From Acheta domesticus (taxonomy: Eukaryota > Arthropoda > Insecta > Orthoptera > Gryllidae), in NCBI GenBank assembly GCA_031308135.1, contig JAHLJT010009419.1:68934550-68998549 (forward strand): a stretch of DNA of 64,000 nt. The letters run 5' to 3'. The notes under the pieces were generated by a model. The model saw nothing but the letters and a program-made list of their open reading frames with translations. It was not told where the DNA came from and ran no database searches. The translations under genes were made by a program, and so were the position numbers. Of this stretch, positions 25,970-36,244 are shown in pieces. Every line of letters begins with the position of its first letter. Within the stretch, counting starts at the first letter, position 1.

Positions 25970-27921
25970 GAACCAACGGCAGCAGCAGCAGTACCGAACT
26001 TCGCGTCACAGGCGCCACACTCGTCACTCACGGAGCAGAACACTGCAGATCCAAGTTAAATGCCTCTTTTTTTTCCTTTCCACCCCTTTTCCCCTTTTTT
26101 TAGCTTTTGCTTTAGCTGTTAATTCCTTTTTTCTCTCTTTTCTTGAACCTTTAACTTTTTGTTAACTTTTTAAAAAATTTTCTTTAACTATTAACTATTT
26201 AACTCTTAACCCATATATTAGAATTTGTATTTGAAAAAGTCTGAATACAAATTATAAAAATTATAGCATTTCATTCTCGCGCCAATTTCTCTGGACGCAG
26301 TGCCCGCGAGCTCTAGTAAGCTTGTTGCCTTGCCCGCGACCCTTGCCATGCCTCTGAGACTTGGCGCAATTTGATGGCGGCTGGGCGGCGGCAGGACACT
26401 CGATTGCACTCCGATGTCTGCTCTTTCCCTCACCGTCTTCCTGTTTTTCCCCTTTTGGCCTCCTCAGAACGTAAAGTTCGGTTGTGTTCAAACCGGTGTT
26501 ACTGGAAAGGGAAGCAGGAAACTGTGAATGAAATTATAAGTGTATTCAGATGCAAATAAGATTGTTCATTGTTTACTGATGCGTTTTTTCTTGTTATTGC
26601 CTTTGATGCAGACAGAACTCGATATATTACACTGGATAACTTACATGGATCAAGAGGACCGTGGTTTCGAGGGAAATATGAAAATAATTGAATGCTGCTA
26701 CATGTTCTATAGTGCCGATAATTATGAGGAGACAAACTGAGTCAAGTTAGCATCTAGTTAATTAGTAAAGAAGCAAAAATGAATCATTAAAATTAGCTAA
26801 AAAATAATATTGTATGTACCACGGTAGTTAACTGGCACCTAATGATCGAGCGACGACAAAAAGCCGAGAGCTTTTTATCGCCGCTCGAACAATAGAACCA
26901 GTCAACGCCCCTGTGAATTTATAACTATTTTGCACCAGGCGTGGGAGAACTTCCGGACCCAGAATTAAGTATATACGACGTACGCTAACTATTTTCTATA
27001 AATTATGAATATTTAATAGGGCCTACACTTCATTACCAAATTTCCAAGCTTTGCCAACACTGAAGAAAATTAGAAGTTTGTTGACAGTTTATGTTCTCGT
27101 GGTAACGTCATTACTGTAATAAAATCCAATCATAAACACAGGCGTCTGTAGTGTGGTCACCTGAAAATGACAAATGAGTCGCCTGGCTCAACTGTAGTTA
27201 ATCAATCATCTGAGCATCATTAACAGTGTTTAGAGCAGATCAAGAAGAGTGAGACATAATTAGACACAAATATTCTAATAAAATATGTTGCGAGAGGGGG
27301 CAATTACGAGTAGCGCGTGCTGTTTTGTTGGTAATATTACTCGAATGTCGTGTCGCAGTAACTACATCGTAATGTGGTGGGTACATTCCGCACTAAACTG
27401 ACAACCCCCCCTTACAACTTTATTCTGACATTACTTTTCACTTATTCATTACAATACAGAGAATACCTAGTGAACAGCATTAAAAGCAGCGTGTGTTATA
27501 TTCCTCTTGTCCTCTTTCATGTTCTCCAAATAGCTAAAGGTTAAAGGTACTGTTGTACTGAACCGATGCCTTGGCGAGAGCTTCCTTTCACTTCCTCACA
27601 AGGAAAACCAACTACAGGATGCGAACGAGCAATCTTCTAGCGTGAGAGCAAGAAAATATGGGATGCAATCGGACACTTCCTTTTTGAAGAGAGATAGGCA
27701 ATTAGTAAATATGTTTGTTTGTCCGGACACTTGGAGTTTCAACCCACCCCCACATGTTCTAAATGGCTGTGAATATTCTAGTTCGTACGTCTCAGGTTTG
27801 ATGGTAAATTACACCTTTTCACACCTTTTGTGACGCCTGTGACCCGTGTGACCTGATGATTTTCACACCTTTTGTGACGCCATAAAGTGCCACAACAACT
27901 GCTTACTTATATTTATCCATT
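25970..27921. other. No gene recognised; T-rich tract and a small hairpin
   Basis: 25970-26060 is GC-rich and continues the block above. 26065-26215 is T-rich. A hairpin lies at about 26854-26893 (gagcgacgacaaaaagc / gctttttatcgccgctc). A 20-bp direct repeat (ttcacaccttttgtgacgcc) occurs at 27817 and 27861. No gene. Confidence 0.45.
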
Positions 27922-28248
27922 ACTTGAGAGAAATATTTGCCGATCTGGTGGCCGAGATCGCTAAATCAGAAGTGACATTGCGAATCTTGGACCGAAGGAT
28001 CGTGGGTTCGAATCCAGCCTCGGGCATGTTTGTGTATGTTTAATGATCGTGTTTGTAGTCTACATGTAATGTGCTTTTGTGTTCCCTGTGGTTGGCGTCA
28101 GGAAGGGCATCCGGTCGTAAAACATTCGCCAAAGCTGTATAAAAATGGAGTGGGCGAAAATTAATATAAATGAGCCCACACCCATCAGCGCCGACCCCTT
28201 TCGTAACGGGAAAAGGCAAGAAGAAGAATCCACTTGAGAGTAATATTT
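27922..28248 (+). mobile_element. Second SINE family, 293 bp, with 17-bp TSD
   Basis: The body runs 27939-28231. The tRNA-like head has an A-box-like GGTGGCCGAGATCG and a B box GGGTTCGAATCC at 28007-28018. The 3' half contains 'ggcgtcaggaagggcatccgg' and ends in an (AAG)n-type tail. From memory, that wording resembles 3' ends shared with RTE-clade LINEs; this is family knowledge and was not checked here. Target-site duplications of 17 bp with one mismatch flank it: acttgagagaaatattt (27922-27938) and acttgagagtaatattt (28232-28248). It is a complete, fairly young insertion and shares no text with the 559-bp SINE family. Confidence 0.9.
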
Positions 28249-28863
28249 ACCTATTACTGCAGATAAGCGAATATAATCAAAGGCGGAAATTGGGTATTAT
28301 TTTGCCTGGCATTTACCCAGGGACCTTTAGGGCCCTTAACACGGATACTTTTGTTGGATATCCTCTTACAGAAACTGTACAGAAACTTGAAGGTCCCAAA
28401 CTAGAAGTATAAAAGCGAAAATCGCATTTACACGGTCTGCAAGTGTTCTGTACGTTTGTCTTTATTCGCGACCACGGGCTCTGCCGGCACACGTATTCCT
28501 GAATAGTGCCGTTCGAGTATTTTCATTCCCTAAATTTGTATACGTGCGTTCTGAGGTACTTTATATTACATTTTTTTAAGAATTAATGAAACATAAGGAG
28601 AAAAATGCAGAAAGTCTGTCGTCGTCCCTGCAAGCATAGTTTGGGCGAAGACTTTAGATAGTGCTCAATAAAAGATAGTGCGCAGTAAAGAAAGCTTAGA
28701 GTCAAATTGTACGATTTGTACGATTTCTGTATGAAAAAATCGAACATGCAGTCTGGACTGAATGCTTTCTGTAAGTCCAATTTACACGAAAACTGTGCCC
28801 TGTAAAACAGTTTTACATAGGGCATGTACGACAGATCCATTGTGGATTTCCCGCCCTTAGAAA
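28249..28863. other. No recognised feature
   Basis: The minus-strand frame of 103 codons (28583-28894) has no motif and runs into the tRNA-like segment below. Not called. Confidence 0.45.
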
Positions 28864-28960
28864 ATCCTCGTGCTTCAATCGGGATTGAACCCATGGGAGA
28901 TTATGAGACCAGAAAGCCAATACGTCACCCATCGCAGTGCACTGTCTCAGGACATCTTGA
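28864..28960 (-). mobile_element. Possible tRNA-like SINE head
   Basis: On the minus strand, GACAGTGCACTGCGATGGGT leads to a clear B-box-like GGGTTCAATCCCG (28880-28892) with flanking stem-like ATGGG/CCC. The A box is weak. Probably the head of a third, decayed tRNA-derived repeat; it does not fold convincingly as a tRNA by eye. Confidence 0.35.
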
Positions 28961-28997
28961 CCATGGAATGCAAACAGGGTACTCGTATGTATGCGGT

Positions 28998-29062
28998 GGC
29001 TGCGGCGGCGACGGCGGCGGCGGCGACGGCGGTAGAGGTGGAGGTGGAGGTGGACGTAGCAC
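28998..29062. repeat. Trinucleotide repeat (GGC)n/(GGT)n
   Basis: ctgcggcggcgacggcggcg type sequence passing into ggtggaggtggagg. It accounts for the glycine-rich (plus) and arginine-rich (minus) frames over this stretch. Confidence 0.9.
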
Positions 29063-29099
29063 TGGCGGAGAGCGGCCGCTTCAAGGAACATTACCTATG

Positions 29100-29335
29100 A
29101 CCTTCCGTCGCAGTCTTCAAGGGAGGTGCGCCGCTGACGATTTGGCTATTGGTCGACTCGGGACGCCCGGGTGCCCTTGTCTCCGGCCCCTGTCTGCACC
29201 TGTGCCCTCGCCCCGTCCTTCCCTCCCTGCATAAGGCCTGCCGTACCGTACCACGTCGCCAGTTGAGAGAGGTCAGGACGCGCGAAATTTTGCGCGGAAC
29301 TTCCGCCAAAATGGCGAACGCGGAAAAAAGTTGAT
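29100..29335 (+). promoter_or_regulatory. CpG-rich patch with ETS-like and YY1-like motifs
   Basis: CpG-dense sequence ends in 'ggaacttccgccaaaatggcgaac' (29299-29322, quoted in two parts: ggaacttccg and ccaaaatggcgaac). CTTCCG is an ETS-type core and AAAATGGCG is a YY1-type core. In animals this pair is common at TATA-less transcription starts. The ATG inside the YY1 motif opens only MANAEKS before a stop, and no donor site follows at once. No gene downstream was recognised, so this is a candidate only. Confidence 0.3.
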
Positions 29336-30504
29336 GGCTCTCATCAAGGTGTTCGAGAGTTGGTCACAATTTCAGGGACAAACGTTAGTAATCTAATACG
29401 GCAAGGAGGAGCAAATAATAAACATTCGAAATGATTAAAAAATAAAGATAATTCTCGCACAGAAGCAACTTATTCCTGTCGAAAGGAAGTTTAAACATTT
29501 AAGCACTATACAGGGAGCAGTTATACGTTAAGTTTGTTCTTTGTGAAAACACCACTCTTAAGAAAATTAATGTGTTAGAACGATTTAGTAATACTTTAAA
29601 ATGATACTTCAAGAACTAAGCACCAGCCATTTTTTAAAACTTCGGTTTCTGTATGCAACTGTTACCAAATTGATAGAAATATCGACAGTGACACGTGTTA
29701 CAAAGCCTTGGTAACATTCACAATGTGCGAGACGGCAACCATGTTGAATCACAGTTGACAAATAATTTTTTTTTTATTTTGAGGTGGATCTTGTTTTATT
29801 TGCATTGCGGTGCGTGTTCCGCAAATTTCTACTTTGTCGAACGCATACTGCAAAGAAGCACTCCCCAATCAATAATCTGAAGGAAAATTCCAGTTTTCAT
29901 GCATATGTGCTGAAACTGTTATTTGCCTAACTAGTAAAAACGGTGTGTTAGGCCTGACAAGAGATGTTCCCCAATTCTGATTATTTATTTAATACAAAAA
30001 AGAGTGAAAATCTAATGAGAAGAAGTGCACGTTTTCTTCAGCTTTGGAATCCCTATCGTACTCTGTTTTACCTCTTTACTATATTAAGTTGAATTATTAA
30101 TTCGGTTTGCAAAGAGGGATTTTGGCAAGAATTAATAAGAAAATACTCGCCCTCATGTTGAAATGATTTCGCCAAAGACACTTTCGTACAATTTAGGTAC
30201 CTTTTTAGCATTGGCACATGGAAACGACGTCTTCCCCTTCACTATTTATTGATTGGAAAATAGCACATTGGGAACGTGTACCGGAAAATAAAGGGTGGGA
30301 ACAGAAGAATAAACAGAACACTGGAATGGAGCGAATCAATATGATTGCCAATTCGCAAATCAAAAATGAGCCCAAATCGAAAATGATCCCAAGAAACAAA
30401 CTTTCATATTATTCATACTACAATCTATTCGTACTAGAGAATGACATAGACTTTCTCTTACTAGTTAGTTTCCTATTCTCTTAAGTCTAGACCATCTAAA
30501 TTAA
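29336..30504. other. No gene recognised
   Basis: AT-rich with short frames lacking motifs. Confidence 0.45.
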
Positions 30505-30870
30505 GCTTGAAGCCAACATTGCCGCTGGCTCTGTAGCGACTGTGATTTTTTTTTCGGTTAGTGTGCTAGTGTGGTTTGCAGTTCTCACGCAATCGGCAGT
30601 TCTCACGCAGTCACGCAGTTCTCACGCAATCCCACGCACTGTGATCGGAAGGTAGCTATACAGCTAGGTCGAGTTCAGCCGCTGTCCGAATGTGAAAGCT
30701 AACTGCCGGCTGCTCTCATTGGTAGTTTCATTGAGTTTCTCCGACCAATTCCAGGCTAATGCTGACGAGCCGTATTCTAACAAATGGCCCGTGGATTGCA
30801 CAACCCACGGAATTTTTACGGTCCATGGATTGCATCTTTCCTTCCTCTTCCTTGTATCCATTCCACTTAC
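30505..30870 (+). mobile_element. SINE (559-bp family), diverged, with internal tandem repeat
   Basis: Starts with 'gccaacattgccgctggctctgtagcgactgtga', like the copy at 49968. It resumes at 'cagctaggtcgagttcagccgctgtccg' and continues through 'ggtagtttcattgagtttctccgacc' to 'ctttccttcctcttccttgt'. Between these, at 30576-30652, a ~19-bp unit (gcagttctcacgcaatcg) is repeated about three times, apparently an expansion within the copy. Confidence 0.75.
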
Positions 30871-31074
30871 TACTCCCCTACAATTTTTTTTGTAATCCTG
30901 TTTCTGTAATTATCTTCCAACATTGTCCATTATGTGTTCCCTTTGTATGTCCTTGTATATTACATAGAAACGTGCCGTTCCATTCTCACTGCTAAGAATT
31001 TCCTTTCTCCTCCTCCATTTACTAAAGATCCCTGATTTCTCGGCCCGCTTTCATTTTCTCGAGTTTCTACGTTT

Positions 31075-31450
31075 ACGTCGTAAAGGAAAAAACATTATAA
31101 TACTGTGCCGGATATCAGAGGTTTTTCGACAGAAGAACTCATGTTGACGGGCCCTGGTAACGAAAAAGTGAATAAATATTGTTCCACGTGGAGTAAAATA
31201 CTTCTTCCAACTCGTTATATAGTCACAATCCACGTTTTGTGGGTCCTTGATACAGAAAACTCTATTGCATGCCAACTTTTGTCAGTCTGTCTGTTCCGTA
31301 TGATAGCCTAAACTGTTCGGATGATTTTCTCCCAAGTTGATGTTCTCCGATCCATCTGAACGAAAACAAGACCCTGCCGGATTGAAACCGATTTTTTTTT
31401 ATTTTGGGGGTACTTCGCACGAAGTACTTACTTTTTCTAAAATTTCCTAC
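31075..31450 (-). mobile_element. R1600 repeat, copy D (3' part, diverged)
   Basis: In the inverted sense it shows the family order 'gggccctggtaacgaaaaagtgaataaa', 'acgttttgtgggtccttgatac.gaaaa', 'gtcagtctgtctgttc', 'cctaaactg', and 'ttttgggggtacttcgcacgaag'. The GACA tract is short here. Confidence 0.7.
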
Positions 31451-31759
31451 TCGAAAAGTTTACTAGTTAAGGATATTTATATAGTTACTGGGGGTTAAGT
31501 CCATCGATTAGAAAACAAGCATGATGTTCATTTAAAGAAGTCCTCTTCTCACTATCATCTATAGTTAACAAACTGTTTGCTCCACAGATCGCCCAAATAC
31601 TTTCATTTGCCTTTTTTTACGTCCCTCATACTTGAAAAATGTTACCAACATTTCCAAGATCATTTAAAATTGATTTCAGATAATTTTTAGATACATGACT
31701 TGTGACAGTTTTATAAGTGTGTTTTACTGTACACATTCTTATGCGAAATTTATAGATAA

Positions 31760-33520
31760 CTAGTGGTGTTACAGAATGGGACAGACTTTCCCGTATTAGT
31801 TTTCTATTTCTTTTAGCCTCGGCTATTTGGACATTGCCACATACTCTTACGTGCTGCCATTTTTTGCCGCCTAACTTGCATTTTTTTAAACTATTTTCTT
31901 AATTCTTCGGTTTCCTAATAGTTGAACCGTAATATGTTTAAAAATAATATTTAAGAACAGTAAAACCCCGTCCTAAATGACAATTTTCTTTAAAAAACTT
32001 GGAGCCGTTTTTAAGTAATGTCGTTTAAGCCCTTCTGTAAATTCGAAATTTGAAGCTCTTTTTCAAAAAAAAATTGAGATTCGAAAACCGTAATTAGAAG
32101 TCATTTGGTTCACTTAAACTCACAAGTTCAATAATGCTTACAATTTGCTGGAAATGTACGTATTAACGGTGTGAGAGATCTTTAAAAAAATTACATTTAT
32201 GTAACATTTGAAAAGCAAAAAAATACCTCCAAATGAACTTTGACATATTAAATAGTGCAATTAGCACTATCCCTTGAAAAAGTTTGCAGAAAAAAAATTG
32301 AAGCCATTTATGAGAAAATGGCGTTTGAGCGTTTCTGAAAATGCGGAATTTTGGGCTAGTTTTAACAGTAAACGGTTTAGTTTTCGAGAAACGTCCCAAG
32401 ACATTATTTAAAAAGCATATACTCGTAAATACGAAAATGTGAACAAATCGCCGGTAAAGTAAATATAACGACGTGAAAGACCATTAAAAAATAATTTCTG
32501 TAAATTTTGAAAAAATAAAAGAAAAGAGCAATATGGCGTTCATCTCATTTCACAGAGTACATTAAGCTCCATCTCTATCAAACTTTTAAAGAAAAAATTC
32601 TTTAATTCATTATTGAAAAAATATTGTTTTTGTAATTTTTAAAATTTCACATTTTGCACGCAATATTACGTGAAAACTACTAAAATTTTCCAAAAAATGT
32701 ACATGACCGTAATGAAAGAACTCACTACGGTGAACAAATTTTATTTGAAGGAAAAACATTTATCTTTAATTTTGTAGTTGTAGGAACACGCCGAAAAATG
32801 CAACTTTTGCTATTTTTGGAAAGTTCAGAGTTAACCGTGAACTTTGCCACCTTTAAAAGGGTATTTTACTCTATTCTTACACAAAATTTAAAGAAAAAAT
32901 TTGGAGCCGTTTTTGAGAAAATTTTGAAAATGCGCGGGGAGTTTTATGTAAAGTACCCCCAAATTTTAAAGAATATTTTTCTAAATCTCAAAGCTTCGAC
33001 TCGAGTCAGATGGCCAGGGGGTTCTTCAATTTGGAAAAAATCCTACACATGGTTTAGAGCGCCAGTGTTGTTCACACACGGACGGACTGACGGACAGACA
33101 GACGTTTTGCCATCAATTTGTTTTTTGGTATCAAGGACCCACAAAACAGTGATTCTGGCTACACCACCTGTTAGAGGATTTTTTTCGTAATTTAACAACT
33201 GTATTTATTCACTTTTTCGATATCAGGGCTCAGGAATGAATTTTCTTTCCGACGAAAATCCGCCGTTTTTTTAGCAGAATTACATAACTTTCGTTATATA
33301 ATTACGTACTACGTATTAACCCTTACATACGTATGTATATGGTTTAATCGTTTAAGCGCTAGTGTTGTTCACAGACGGACGGACGTTTTGGAAAAAAGTT
33401 TTTCTATTTTAGGAGGCCTCAAAACGATCATTTTCGTAAAAATATCAAAATCGAATATCCGCGGCATTACATAACTTTCTCTTACACAACATTCGTATAC
33501 GTACTCCGTATATGAGGAAG
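31760..33520 (+). mobile_element. R1600 repeat, copy E, near full length with duplicated 3' end
   Basis: Starts at TAGTGGTGTTACAGAATGGG followed by acagactttcccgtattagt and runs through several 'gagccgtttt.gagaaaa' units to a family-type end near 33341. A second 3' end follows directly: 'tttaagcgctagtgttgttcac', a short 'agacggacgg' tract, 'gcattacataactttc' and 'cgtatacgtactccgtatat' (33342-33520). So the 3' terminus is present twice in tandem. The 130-codon frame at 32798-33190 is a chance frame across repeat units and includes translation of the GACG tract. Confidence 0.85.
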
Positions 33521-35547
33521 TCCACAACTCTTAGGAGTGCATTATTGCATCGCGATTTAAAAATTCCCTGTCAACGTTTAATTCGTACGTCAAATACTCA
33601 CTTTGTTATTGTTACTTAACTATTTTAGAACGAGTTATTATGTACCCTAGAGTTCATTCACAATATGTGAGACGTTAATTGAATCATGTGGCACTGTTCT
33701 TTTTATATGGCCGTGTTATGGCAACGACTACTTTCCAGTTTACATCCGGCAATGTGTTACTTTGCCGAACACGGTGAAGTGTAAGTTTCTCATCAATTAA
33801 CTATAAGCTGAAATAGTGATTTCTGCGCTGAAAGGTAAATGCAATTACAGAAACAAGGTTGAGGATATTCGGTTCAGCACTAAGGAAAGATAATTTCGTA
33901 ATTACGTATGGTATATTTGAAGTATCTGTCAACTGAGGAGGCGGCAAATTCACGGCAGTTGAATGAAGATAAAACAAAACCGGTTTTCTTTTATTATTTC
34001 TTCTTTCGTCTTTTACTCTTTCCGTTGGGGGCCTTCATGGTTCATTTATTTTCAATACTCTTCTAGAATCCTGTTAAAGGCATAGCCTACTACCACACAC
34101 TTAGCACGGCATGCGAAGCGCATTCATTCAGCAGTCTTGTTTAGCATTCACACTCCAAACATTTTGAGAAGATAGACCTTGAACTGAAATACGTATGTGG
34201 TTCTGCTCTGTAAAAATATTTTTCCACTTCTTCCTCCTCCAACCCTACCACCACCACCACAGTCTCCATTTTTCTCTTTCTTCTTCATCTTCTTTCACTT
34301 TCGTTTTAATTATTTTTTCCTTCATCCTCTATTTTCCTTCGCACTTTATTCATTTTCCTCTTTGATTTTTCTTCTTTTCCCTTTCTCTTCCGTCTCCTCC
34401 TCCTCCTTCCTTTACCTTGCTTTTTTTCTAACTCCTCGCTTCCTTCCTAAACTTCATCCTTCTCCGTCACTCTCGCTCCTAATCATCTTCTGTGTTATAT
34501 TTCTTCTTCTTTCTGTTTTCCTTGTAATAGCTTTTTGCCTTACAAATTGCCGGTGATATTCTCATGCTGGCGCAACTGACTACTCGCGCTCCTGACTTGA
34601 CTACATTTACTCCGTACTATCTTCCGGGAAGGGAGACGATTAGCATGGAATGTTGCTCTTGTAGAATAAGAGTTCGTGACGAGATGAAAAAAAAAAACAG
34701 TCAAAACTTTCCATTTACGTATGTATTTATCAAATTTCAAAGAGCAGTAAACACCCTTGTGATGTATATAGCAGAAGTGCAACACTACAGTTGTCTTTTT
34801 TCAAGATGTAGCCCAAATACTTAATACATTTCACTGCAAAAATTTTCGAAACTGGTTTAGTTTGGGCTACTTATTTTTTTTTTTAATAATTCAATAGTAC
34901 TCAAAATGTTGTTTTGGGATTCGGAGAAGATATTTTTTCTCAAGTAGTTAATTTTGCTTAGGTGATATCGAGGTGCTAAGTTTTCAACTGTGGTGAAATT
35001 CATCGTTTCAATCCTTAGACAAAAAGTGAGAGATTTCACGCCCATCATAGATAGCATCTTCCTTCTGACGCCGTTTTTGATTGACTTAACGATCTAGCAG
35101 ACCTTGTTTCGTTATTTTTATGTCACCATTAAAACCATCCTAGGCTTAATATACCGCACCTAAAGCGCATTAATGAGACCCCTGCAAATCGTTTTTTTGG
35201 AATGGAGAGAACCCACAGAATATAAAAATAACTCATGTACACATTTAAAGCCCACATTCAGACCCTGAGATTTCAAAACGTTCCTTTAGTTACAGAATTT
35301 TTATTGAAGTTTTATGTTTGTCTTTATAACTTGAAGTGAATGACAGTTAAACCTTGAAGAGATTTTAGAAAGTCGTTATGAAAAAAAGTAGATCACAATA
35401 GTTGTTTTGAACATTAAGTATTTATTAAATACAAAACTTGGTAATGAAACAAGTGTTAATTGTAACTTAGTTTCTAATAAAACGAGAGATTTTAGTATTG
35501 TCTTAAAATGTGCAGATCTTGAGTTGTTGTTATTCGACCGTTGGTCT
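33521..35547. other. No gene recognised; pyrimidine-rich tract 34220-34500
   Basis: A T/C-rich stretch (tcttcttcatctt, cctcctcctccttcc) makes a 119-codon F/S/L/P-rich frame at 34197-34556. It is low complexity and I do not call it a gene. The rest is AT-rich and featureless. Confidence 0.5.
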
Positions 35548-36244
35548 TTAAAATCTACATATGTAGTAAATAACTTCTAGTTGTAATGCGATACGTGAAT
35601 TTATTGGGTACCTGAAAGTTTGAAGAGAATATTTCGGTTGATGTCTTTGACGCATCTTGATTCTACGTGCTGTAATGAGATTTTCTTTCAGAATTGGACC
35701 ACTATTATCATTTCAAGATATAATTAGTATGAAATGTAAGTAAAAATCCTAATCGGAATTTTTCACTAACAGGAAATAAATGGAATATGATTAATGTTTT
35801 CTATTTGAAAGTGTTAAATTTTAATTTCACGATGGCACCCAAACTCCGTGCACCGTACCATAATTATTGAAAATTATTCCCCATAAATACATTTTGTAAA
35901 CATTGTATTGAAAATTTTTCCCATAAATATACGAATTACATATAGTTTTACTTTCCCATATACGTACGTATACACGGAGTGATATACGTAGTATAGGGAA
36001 AGTTATGTAATGCTGCGCGAAAAAAATGGCCTATTTTCGGCGGAAAAAAATTAATTGCCGGGCCGTGAAAACGAGTAAGTGGATAAAACCAGTTGCTAAA
36101 TTAAAAAAAAATCCCCTAACATGTGGTGTAGCCAGAACCCCTATTTTGTGGGTCCTTTATACCGAAAAGCCAATTGAAAGGAAAACGTCCGTCTGCGAAC
36201 ACTGCTAGCGCCTAAGCCATACGTACGATTTCTTCCAAAATGGA
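35548..36244. repeat. Direct repeat flanking piggyBac, upstream copy (697 bp)
   Basis: Begins at TTAAAATCTACATATGTAG and is repeated at 38801-39494. I find three differences, all single-base indels: an extra A near 35870 and one extra A in each of two A-runs near 36025 and 36105. The copy includes an R1600 tip in minus orientation (35950-36244), which is cut off at 'ttccaaaatgga'. Its first four bases are an uninterrupted TTAA preceded by 'ttggtct', i.e. an empty piggyBac target. Confidence 0.95.

Noticed and set aside
28864..28960. A second functional tRNA gene on the minus strand
   Set aside because: A B box is present but I could not form acceptor and D arms; best read as a SINE head.
34197..34556. 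119-codon F/S/L-rich plus-strand frame that looks like a membrane protein
   Set aside because: The DNA is a pyrimidine-rich low-complexity tract; hydrophobicity follows from T/C content.
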